A stretch of DNA of 64,000 bases from assembly GCA_003140215.1 (NCBI GenBank), contig PLJL01000004.1, forward strand, positions 528,193 through 592,192. The letters are read 5' to 3'. This stretch comes from Vulcanimicrobiota bacterium (GTDB lineage: Bacteria; Vulcanimicrobiota; Vulcanimicrobiia; Vulcanimicrobiales; Vulcanimicrobiaceae). Made by a program: the position numbers and the translations under genes. The stretch's first letter is position 1. Each line of letters opens with the position of its first letter. This document shows, in pieces, positions 44,101 through 52,000 of the stretch. The notes under the pieces are model-generated. The model was not told the DNA's origin. It saw only the letters and a program-made list of their open reading frames with translations, and did no database searches.

Positions 44101-44377
44101 GCTGCATCGCGAAGTCCAGAAAGTCGTGGCCCTGCACGGACAAGACTCTGAGATTTTTCGGCCGACCATCGGGCAGCTCATCGACGCGCTGAAGTCGAAC
44201 CCAAAACAGTTCCCGAAGAAGAACGGCCCGCTCAAAGACGCCCGCGCTGCAGATCTTAGGTTCGCGAACGGTATCGTATGGCGCGCCGTCTTCACGGTAT
44301 ACGAAGCCGACCGAACCGTGAAACTGTTGCTGGCTCGGCACGACGACGCATACAATGAAGCGATGCGTCGCATTTGA
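44012..44377 (+). CDS. RelE/HigB-like type II toxin
   Basis: About 121 residues if it starts at the ATG at 44012, overlapping the antitoxin by 89 bases; a start nearer the antitoxin stop is possible but has no ATG or GTG before GTG-AlaLeuHis. The core KNGPLKDARAADLRFANGIV then WRAVFTVYEADRTVKLLLARHDDAYNEA is typical of RelE-superfamily toxins that cut mRNA in the ribosome (Gp49-like branch). The order and overlap suggest tight translational coupling. The exact start is uncertain. Confidence 0.7.
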   Translation: MPTRFSKPSTKPPDLSNATAAPDDRLWRVRLHREVQKVVALHGQDSEIFRPTIGQLIDALKSNPKQFPKKNGPLKDARAADLRFANGIVWRAVFTVYEADRTVKLLLARHDDAYNEAMRRI

Positions 44378-44414
44378 TTGCTAGCGGGCTGCGAGTCTCT
44401 TAGCCTCAGCGCGT

Positions 44415-44586
44415 CGCGCAGCGCGCCTTCGAGACGCCGCAGCGGACCTTGCTCGCGATCGACGCAACGCGCGAAGAGTCGGCCAACGACGTGGCGCGCG
44501 TCCAATGAACGGCGCCATGTTCGCGGCGGCCAGCGGGATGGCGGCGCCAGCAGACGCAGCTCGAGATCGTCGCCGACAACCTCGCC
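44415..44586 (+). pseudogene. Duplicated flgF-end/flgG-start fragment, frameshifted
   Basis: These 172 bases match 47023-47193 (junction of the two flagellar genes) with seven mismatches and one inserted C. The first part reads the C-terminus of the FlgF-like protein up to its stop, the second the first residues of the FlgG-like protein (MNGAMFAAASGMAA), after which the extra C destroys the frame. It sits directly behind the toxin gene and is clearly a decayed duplicate. Confidence 0.85.
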
Positions 44587-44635
44587 GCAGGCATTCGGCG
44601 TTCACGCGGCGGGGCACCGTCGGCCGCGGGGCGGA

Positions 44636-45406
44636 TCAAGTCGGCGCGTTGATCGGCTCGGGGGCACTCGCCCTGGTCCGGTTCGGGACCGAAGCGCGCA
44701 TCACGAAGGGCTTGGCCGGCTCATTGGTGACGTCGGCGACGTCGACGAAACCCACCCCGCGTGTGAGGTTCTTGGCGCACTCCGGCGTCGGGACCCAGGC
44801 CACGGTCGGATCCCACAGGCGCGCCCCCTCAGGCCCGCTTTCAATGCCGGAAGGGTGGAACAACGCCAGCGAGAGGTCGCGGTACTTCGGATCGTCGGTC
44901 ACCAGCGTTTGCAATAGCATGTCGCCGCTGCACACGTCGAAGATCTTTTCGAGCGCGTACCAGGGATGTCTGAGATGGTACAGCACCCCGAAGAACATGA
45001 CGAGGTCGAACGTTCCGAACGTCCGCGGCGAGAGGTCGTACACACTGCAGAGATAGGGGTCGACCTTCGATCCGATCGCATCGCGCACGATTCCGAAGCG
45101 CTGGATCGCGGGCGCGAACGAGTCGATGGCAACGACTTCGGCGGCACCCCGGCGCTCCGCTTCGAACGAGAAGAAACCCTCGGCGCAGCCGACGTCGAGC
45201 ACGCGCATGCCGTCCAGGCGTTCGGGAAGCCCGTAGTACGGCAGCTTCTCCACGACCGGGTCGGACCAACCCGGCGTTATCAGATCGTCGTAGATCTGAA
45301 TGCGGTGGAACCAGTGCGGGTGTTGCGCGACGCGCGCCTCCACCCATGCTCGAAGAGGCTGAGCGGGATTCGCGCTAGTCATGCGAGTGAGCGATTCGTT
45401 CGGCAC
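44636..45406 (-). CDS. CmoB/DUF1698-like SAM-dependent methyltransferase
   Basis: 256 residues from the GTG at 45406, which has AGGAA seven bases upstream. The stretch HPHWFHRIQIYDDLITPGW is typical of CmoB-like enzymes. It is followed by the SAM motif MRVLDVGCAEGFFSFEAERRG with acidic VVAIDSF, and FDLVMFFGVLYHLRHPWYALE. CmoB itself alkylates tRNA wobble uridines, but many relatives act on sugars or unknown substrates. It lies between the two copies of the flagellar repeat. Confidence 0.78.
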   Translation of the reverse strand: MPNESLTRMTSANPAQPLRAWVEARVAQHPHWFHRIQIYDDLITPGWSDPVVEKLPYYGLPERLDGMRVLDVGCAEGFFSFEAERRGAAEVVAIDSFAPAIQRFGIVRDAIGSKVDPYLCSVYDLSPRTFGTFDLVMFFGVLYHLRHPWYALEKIFDVCSGDMLLQTLVTDDPKYRDLSLALFHPSGIESGPEGARLWDPTVAWVPTPECAKNLTRGVGFVDVADVTNEPAKPFVMRASVPNRTRASAPEPINAPT

Positions 45407-45439
45407 GGCACACTTCCTCGGCGCGTTAAGCTGCCCGGT

Positions 45440-46429
45440 TCACTTCGCTTCCGTCAAAGTGACTCGATCGAGCCGATACGCTCCTGATTGGGTGGCAACT
45501 GTCCAGGTGCCGACATATCGGCTGGTGACCGTCCCGCTGCCGGTGTGGTCCGTCGATACGATCTCGACGCCGATCGCCATTGGTTGACCCGTGACCATCG
45601 TCTTTGTGGAGATGCTGACGACCGTCGAGTGCGACCGTTCCCACGCCGCATAGGGGTGCGCCGCCCGGTAGCCATTGGAGAGAAGCGCGTACGCCTCGTG
45701 CAAGCGATGGTGGTTCCAGAGCTCGTAAAACGTCCGTACGACCGCCGCGGCTCCAGGCGAAACACGCGCTGCATGCACCGAGCAGTTGTAGATCGGGAAC
45801 TTGCACACATCGGAAGCAGGCACTCCCTGCAATCGCAGGTCGTCGCCGCTCATCGCGCCGCCCCCGCCGGCAACGTGCTTCCACGCCTTACCTTCATGGC
45901 GATAGAGCGAGTCGCCGCCGCCGGCCCCGTAATGTTCCGTAACGGCGTAATCACCGATCACCACAGCGTAGGGCACGAACGGTGCGTCTTCTTGCGCACG
46001 GACGGCAGCGACGTCAGCGACCGGGCCGATGTCCCGGTCGTCACGCGCACATTCGGGACTGACGCTTTTGATGACCGGCATCCCGCGGAGCAACCGGGCG
46101 CGGACCGTCGGCGGAAGCTGGTCGACGACCTTCGCTGCGCAAGGACTTTGGAACGTGTCAACGGCCTGCCACCCGAACGAATATCTCTTCAAGAGAATGA
46201 CGGCGTCGCTGTTGGTCTGACCCTCCATACTTCCGCCCCGGATCTCGGCGATCGCGTAGGAGCCGACAACGTTGGTGCGAACCGCGCGTGGTGTCGATGT
46301 GCCGGCATAAAACACGTTCGCCGCCGCCGCTTGAGCAGACGCGTACCGACGGGCTTCGGACGCGCCGGATAAGCCACACAGACGAGCCGCCATCACGAGG
46401 GCGGCAAACACGATAAAGACCGGTTTCAT
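45440..46429 (-). CDS. Secreted protein of unknown function
   Basis: 329 residues with a signal peptide (hydrophobic MKPVFIVFAALVMAARLCGL). The first half has a beta-rich, Gly-containing pattern with two Cys pairs. The C-terminal 100 residues (AAVVRTFYELWNHHRLHEAYALLS) look like an NTF2/SnoaL-type helical-sheet domain. I do not recognise the whole. It is on the same strand as the methyltransferase and ends 33 bases upstream of it, so the two may share a transcript. Confidence 0.55.
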   Translation of the reverse strand: MKPVFIVFAALVMAARLCGLSGASEARRYASAQAAAANVFYAGTSTPRAVRTNVVGSYAIAEIRGGSMEGQTNSDAVILLKRYSFGWQAVDTFQSPCAAKVVDQLPPTVRARLLRGMPVIKSVSPECARDDRDIGPVADVAAVRAQEDAPFVPYAVVIGDYAVTEHYGAGGGDSLYRHEGKAWKHVAGGGGAMSGDDLRLQGVPASDVCKFPIYNCSVHAARVSPGAAAVVRTFYELWNHHRLHEAYALLSNGYRAAHPYAAWERSHSTVVSISTKTMVTGQPMAIGVEIVSTDHTGSGTVTSRYVGTWTVATQSGAYRLDRVTLTEAK

Positions 46430-46528
46430 CCTGGACTAGCATAGCGCTAAGAGCCGTCGGCGCAAAGCTGCATCGTCTGCCATACGGCGTTCACAGGCCG
46501 GCAACCACACGCTGCCTAGCATCGGGGC

Positions 46529-47116
46529 ATGGACGGACTGGAATGGACGGCCAGCGCGATGCGTGCGGCTCGGGCGCAGCTCGACCTCGCCACGCACAAC
46601 CTGGCCAACGCCTCGACCGACGGTTACCGTAAGGCTGTCGCCCACGTCGCGCTGACCGCGCGCGGCCTCGCGGTCGCGTCGCAGGTCACCGACGAACAGG
46701 GCGCGGTCCGCACCACCGGGCGGCGCTTCGATCTCACGCTGCTCGGCGCGGGTGCGTTCCGGGTCGGCCAGGGCTCGACGCGCGAGGGCGCGTTCACCCG
46801 CAGTCGCGACGGCTTGCTGACCGACGACCGCGGGCGCGCTTTGCACGGCGCGTGCGGCGCGTTGCGCGTCTCCGCGGAAGCGACGATCGCCGCCGACGGC
46901 AGCGTGCTCGACCACGGCCGCGTCGTCGACCGCATCCCGCTCCCGGCGGGAACGCACGTGCTCCCCGGCGCGCTCGAGTCGAGCACTGTCAACCCGATCG
47001 ATGAGACGCTGGCGATTCTGGGCGCGCAGCGCGCCTTCGAGACGGCGCAGCGGACCTTGCTCGCGATCGATGCGACCCGCGAAAAGTCGGCCAACGACGT
47101 GGCGCGCGTCCAATGA
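46529..47116 (+). CDS. FlgF-like flagellar basal-body rod protein, short
   Basis: 195 residues. It has both family ends: ARAQLDLATHNLANASTDGY at the N-terminus and NPIDETLAILGAQRAFETAQ at the C-terminus. The central beta domain is shortened (FlgF is usually near 250). These proteins form the proximal rod that crosses the periplasm. It overlaps the FlgG-like gene by four bases (ATGA). No other flagellar gene is in the window, and the downstream partner is truncated, so it may be a relic. Confidence 0.78.
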   Translation: MDGLEWTASAMRAARAQLDLATHNLANASTDGYRKAVAHVALTARGLAVASQVTDEQGAVRTTGRRFDLTLLGAGAFRVGQGSTREGAFTRSRDGLLTDDRGRALHGACGALRVSAEATIAADGSVLDHGRVVDRIPLPAGTHVLPGALESSTVNPIDETLAILGAQRAFETAQRTLLAIDATREKSANDVARVQ

Positions 47117-47193
47117 ACCGCGCCATGTTCGCGGCGGCGAGCGGGATGGCGGCGCAGCAGACGCAGCTCGAGATCGTCGCCGACAACCTCGCC
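47023..47193 (+). repeat. Direct repeat partner of 44415-44586
   Basis: 171 bases at the flgF/flgG junction, repeated about 95% identically in the same orientation 2.6 kb upstream. The repeat encloses the methyltransferase, a secreted-protein gene and flgF. Its left end falls in the codons for LGAQRA, a motif that both flagellar proteins share. Confidence 0.85.
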
Positions 47194-48054
47194 AATGCCG
47201 ACGTCGCCGGTTTCAAGGGTGCCAGCGCGACCTTCGCCGACGTGCGCGCCGGCGCGCTGGGGTTGGGGACGACCAGCGTCGGCAAGCACGCCGTGTTCGC
47301 GCAAGGAAAGCTCGTGCGCAGCGGCGGCCCGTTCGATCTGGCGATCGACGGACCGGGCTTCTTCGCTGTGGAGCGCCACGGCGCGCGCGGTTACACCCGC
47401 AACGGCGAGTTCGCTCGCGACGCCGACGGAACGCTGCGCAATAGTGCCGGCTGGGCGCTCTCGGGCGTGCGCATCCCCGCCGGCGCGCTGGCTGCGCGGG
47501 TCGAGCGCGACGGGCGCGTCGTGATCGACACCGCGGCTGCGAAGGGACGCACCGTTGCGCATTTGCGCCTAGCGGCCTTTGCTTCGCCTGAGGCATTGCG
47601 CCCGCTCGGTGCGACGCTGTTCGCGGCGACCGAGGGATCGGGACGCGCGCGCCTGTTCGCGCCCGGCGCGCACGATGGTCCGTCGATCGCGTTCGGGATG
47701 CTCGAACGCTCCAACGTCTCGATCATCGACGCGATGATGCAGATCCTCGGCGCGCAGCGGGCTGTGCCGCGTAATTCGACGCGTCGCTGCCGACAACGCG
47801 AACTGCCCCAAAACGAAGAGGCCGTGCCTCAGAATGCTTCGACCGGGGGGACGTTACAAGCGTTCTGCAGCGATCTGTCGCGAGCTTGTCAGCTTCGTCG
47901 GGCCGAATCAAGTTTTTGTCACGTCTGCAGGGCCGCGGAATCCGACGTGCCGGCCTACCGACGTACCGCGCTTTACCGTTTAATCTTGATATCCGTGATT
48001 GGCGCGGACTCCGTCAGGAATATCCGTAACCTGAGGCGCGAGCGCAGGGACTAA
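47113..48054 (+). pseudogene. FlgG-like rod protein, C-terminus lost
   Basis: The first 217 residues are a good FlgG-like protein (MAAQQTQLEIVADNLANADV, AIDGPGFFAVER, ERSNVSIIDAMMQILGAQRA). After LGAQRA at 47763 the similarity ends and the frame runs on for about 96 unrelated residues rich in Arg and Cys. The normal terminal helix needed for assembly is missing. The break lies at the same conserved motif that begins the direct repeat, which suggests recombination there. A non-functional or altered product is expected. Confidence 0.75.
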
Positions 48055-48191
48055 CCGCGCCGCGTTTCGCCACCGCGCCGGGGCGGCCGTACCGCCGGTC
48101 GGAGCACTTCTGTCGCTGGAAACGGTCGCTTCTGAGCGGGAAAAGAACGGGCCACAATCCTCAGCTAATCGTAGCGTTCCTAACTATGCGC
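47764..48191. other. Junction region between flagellar relic and RHS island
   Basis: About 430 bases with no recognisable gene; the flgG frame crosses the first 290 without similarity to anything I know. Base composition falls from about two thirds GC to a more mixed level to the right of here, consistent with an island boundary. I see no integrase, tRNA or att-like repeat. Confidence 0.4.
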
Positions 48192-48545
48192 TCAGGCAGG
48201 GTATGAGGCGATCAGCTCGATGGAACCGACTATTGCGCTATTGAATGCGTTTAGGTCCTCAGCCGGTATCCAGCGCTCGCGATGGATGGATGCACCGACC
48301 TTACGCACGGGATAGCGCTCCAGAAAAGCTGCATCCACAGCAAACCGTACGACGTGCCCTTGGCCGCTACTTCTAACATTCCAATCGCGCGCGATTTCCG
48401 TCGCGTACTCGACGGTTTCAACCGGGTAGAATATGGGCTGCTCGGGCAATCTCGGCGGAAAGCGCGTCCACCCCGACTCGCGTATTAACTCCAGCTCGCG
48501 CGGACCAACAGGCCTATAGCAGGTTATCGTGCCAGGCGTGCACAC
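48192..48545 (-). CDS. Orphan toxin-tip domain related to the RHS C-terminus
   Basis: 117 residues from a GTG with GAGG ten bases upstream. It shares with the RHS protein's last 100 residues the opening R-x-VGP-x-ELE-x-I-x3-G, a following I-x-Y segment with a regularly spaced Ala-rich helix, and a V-x-F-x-VD strand. The pattern resembles ADP-ribosyltransferase-like toxin domains (the Arg of the first strand, Tyr/Thr-Ser of the second). It has no RHS or signal sequence. It may be a displaced alternative tip that can recombine onto the RHS gene. Confidence 0.5.
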   Translation of the reverse strand: MCTPGTITCYRPVGPRELELIRESGWTRFPPRLPEQPIFYPVETVEYATEIARDWNVRSSGQGHVVRFAVDAAFLERYPVRKVGASIHRERWIPAEDLNAFNSAIVGSIELIASYPA

Positions 48546-48571
48546 GTATCAGGCCTCAATCCCCATTTAAT

Positions 48572-49069
48572 TCAATGAGCACTTGCTCCGAGTTCACCGA
48601 AGAATTCCTGTTCAGCACCGAATAATATGTCCGCTGCTCGGGAAGGGGCAATTTCCGCCAACCGTATCATTTCCGTGGGCACCTTAACTCTCAAAGTGCC
48701 CGAACTTCTCGCTGACTTCGAAGCGGCGAGCAAAGCGCGAGCCCAGGTCCTGAAGGCCGTCTCGGCGTCAACTGCGTTCGGTGCACTCAGCACCAGGCCG
48801 GCCAAAATATAGTCAGGCCACCCCTCCGCTCGATCAGCTCCGCTCGTTTTGACCACTTGAACAACGTCTTCGACGGGTCGAACGTTCCAACGTTCAGTTC
48901 CAGCCAGCGGCCAATAGAGCGCGTCGAATCCGGGTATGCTCTTCATTCCATGGGTCGAGTACGCGACCGAAAATAGTCGAAGTCCGACGTCACGAAAGGC
49001 TCGCGCGTAGTGTTCTACGGAACGCTGGTCCCCCTCGAAAAGAACTACCTCGGGCTTAACTGAAGTCAT
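48572..49069 (-). CDS. Probable immunity protein of the RHS toxin
   Basis: 165 residues; its ATG overlaps the RHS stop (ATGA), the position and coupling expected for the cognate immunity gene. It is cytoplasmic, with no signal or membrane segment, mixed alpha-beta, with VVLFEGDQRSVEHYARAF and FDALYWPLAGTERWNVRPV. I do not recognise the family. Because the toxin looks like an ADP-ribosyltransferase, a binding or de-ADP-ribosylating protein would make sense, but nothing in the sequence proves that. Confidence 0.6.
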   Translation of the reverse strand: MTSVKPEVVLFEGDQRSVEHYARAFRDVGLRLFSVAYSTHGMKSIPGFDALYWPLAGTERWNVRPVEDVVQVVKTSGADRAEGWPDYILAGLVLSAPNAVDAETAFRTWARALLAASKSARSSGTLRVKVPTEMIRLAEIAPSRAADILFGAEQEFFGELGASAH

Positions 49070-52000
49070 TTATGGATAGTGACCGGTCCGTGCGGGAAAT
49101 GGCTCGCATCCAGTATGTATTGCCCTTTCCCGGGCACCCCAAGATCCTGGAGGAGCGGTGGCAACCTATCGACATGAAACACCGCAGAAGTGATTGTGTA
49201 CGATTCGCCGTCCTTTGCGAAGAACGCTGCATAGTGTTGAGCGGCTTCCAATGACGGCGTAAGATATTTTATCTCATTTCCGCGACCAAGTCGATAGGTT
49301 CCCGTGGCTGCGATGTCCTCCAGTTCACCCGGGCCTACCGCGCGGAAGAGGGTCACGGTGGCCTCGGCCCCGCCCCCGCCCATTTTGAACGGCGTGAGCG
49401 CTCCGAGCAAGAGCAAGGTATTCGGTAGGAACTGTTTGCCGTCGAGCGGGTCGAGGTTGAACCGCTGTAGCAGCTCTGCCGCTTCTTTGGGCGACATTGT
49501 CGGTTTTGGTAACGCCGCGCAATTCACCAGCGGCGTTAAGGGGTGATCACGACAATCTCGGCCTTCGTATCCGCTTGGGTCCTGATATCTATATGGGTTG
49601 TTCCGATCATACATATATGGCAGTTGCGACGCCGGATCTGCCGTCGCGTTTGCTAGCGCGTCAGGCGTAGTCCAGTGGCCGAGGGAGGTATCAACGCCGC
49701 GTACGCCTTGGACGTTAAATCCGGCATAGCCAGAGATATTCTCCGGCTTCGGCTCGCTGATGACGATGCATGGCGGCCCAGCACCGTATGCATTGCATTC
49801 CGCCAAGACTACTCGCGACGGATCGCCGAACGTGTCGTTATACGAAATGTTGGACGTGCTCCAGCTCGTCGTATGTGCGTCTAGGATTACTCCTGAAGCA
49901 TCCCGATCATAAACAGCCATATTCCCATCGGCCGTGGTCACTTCGGCAAACGCGCCGATCTTCACGTCGTCAACGCCGGCAGACGGCGAGCTGGTTGTGA
50001 AAAGCAGCGAGTCGCCGTCCCAATGCATGTACTCGTTGAAAGTACTCGAGTTTCCTGACGTGACGCCTAGTTTGAACGGGTGACCCCCTGTGCCCCAAGA
50101 GATCACGTACGTCCAGTACGACGCCAATGGTCCAAAGGAACACGCCGTGCCCGAAGATGTTTGGACCCCCAACCCCCCGATGAATTCGGATGTTGTATGG
50201 TCTTCAGCATCGTACGTGAACCGCTTCTTGTCTTCGGAGCCCGCTGCAGTATTGAACTGGTAGCTGGGTGTGCACTGTTGAAGGTCCGAGCTCACAAATC
50301 GCCCGGATGCGTCGTACGTGATGTTGCTCGTGTAGTTCGTCGGGTCGTTTCCGTTTGCGTACTGGCCGGCACTTGAAATTTCAAAGCCGTCGAGTGGATT
50401 TAGTGGCAGATTCGGAGATGAGCCGATCTGCCCGAGCGGGAAGCCAAATACCGTGTTGCGCGCTGGAGGCCCGCCTGAATACGCACCGGTCATGCCCGGC
50501 AACTGGATACCACTGGCGTACTCGTTAATCGTGGTGCTGCTAACGTTTGTGCTGGTAGGCCCTTCGAACGCGACCTCGTCACGGTTCGAGAACTTGCGCG
50601 GCGCAGACACATGCGATCCTATGTACTGGACGCTCGCGGCGTTATACGTCGTACTATCGAGCTCCGACGACTGGTTTCCCTCGAGATCGGTCGAAATGCC
50701 ATTGACAGTGTATCCGTTACTGTACGTTACTGCGGCTCTATTGCCAAAAGCATCATAGGCGTTTGTCAACGGGTGAAATGTGCTGGCGAAGCCGCCTCGC
50801 GGACTTGTTCTCGGATCTTCATTAACAGCGTTGCCGTTAGCGGGGTCAGTCCGCTGTAGCAGCCTGCCGCCTGTGCTGTAGGTCCAGACGAATGACTTCC
50901 AGCCGCCATTGTTTACTTGCTGCTGCGCCGGCAATCCATCGGCACGATAGCTGTAGGTGAAAAGTTGCTGGTTGAGGGCGCCGGAAACGCTCAGCGCAGT
51001 TCGCCATCCGTTTGCCGCGTAACCGTATGAAATTGTGTTACCGCCCTGGCCGACTGGCTCAGTCGCGGCAAGCACGTGGCCCACCGCGTCGTACGCATAG
51101 GACTGCGTTCCGAGAGCCGACGTGATCGAGGCGACGCGCGCCCCCGAGTCGTAGGTGTACGTTCGCGACGGTGCTACTGCAGAAGACGGCGAAGGCGGAG
51201 CACCGCCTGGATATGCAATGGTGGTCGACGCCAAGTTGCCTTCGGCATCGTAGTCCGTAGTGATTGACTCTCCCGTCGCTTTGGTGTCGGACGACTGGCG
51301 ACCCCACGTTGTCTGAGTTTGATCGTAGAGGCGTTGATGCTGTGGAGTTACCCCGACAGCCAGATCATAGCTTGCGGTTGTCCGGTCGAGGGCATCGTAC
51401 GCCGTTCCTAGATGGTCGACCCATTGCGGAGCGCTGTCGTTTGCCGAAAATCCTAGATCGGCGTAGCTTCTGGTGTCGTAGAGGTTACCATATGCTCGGA
51501 ATGGCGCCGTTGACGTTGCCGTCGTAATCGACGACGCCGGAATCGTGAGAGTCTGCGTTCCACCCGCCGATAAGTCGTAGAGGTGCTGCGTAAGCCATTT
51601 GTAGGGATGATAGTCTACGGTCGCATCATACGGCTGCATAGTCTCGACGAGGCGATCCGCGCCATCGTACCAGCTTGTGGTTACACCGGCGGAGCAATTC
51701 GTAATCGTGACACATCCGTGATGATGCGCCTCAGTGATCTTATCTCCGTCCAAGTCATACGTAAAGGATACCGCTGCGTCTGTTGAGCCCGCGGCGACAT
51801 CTGCCGCATGCTGCGCTGACGTCTCAGTATATTGGACCTGGCCGTCCGGAAAGTAGTGAGTGTATTTGGCGGTTTGGTACGATGATGAAGTCTTGCCGCA
51901 TCCTGGAATGGCGTTGTCGTCGGGGTCGGCAAGCGCGACCTGCCGGTTGAGGTTGTCGTACTGGGAGAGCCAGCTACCTGTACCATTGAAGTAGCATATC

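Noticed and set aside
44587-47022. Composite transposon bounded by the direct repeats
   Set aside because: No transposase, terminal inverted repeats or target duplication; a tandem duplication of the flagellar segment explains it better.
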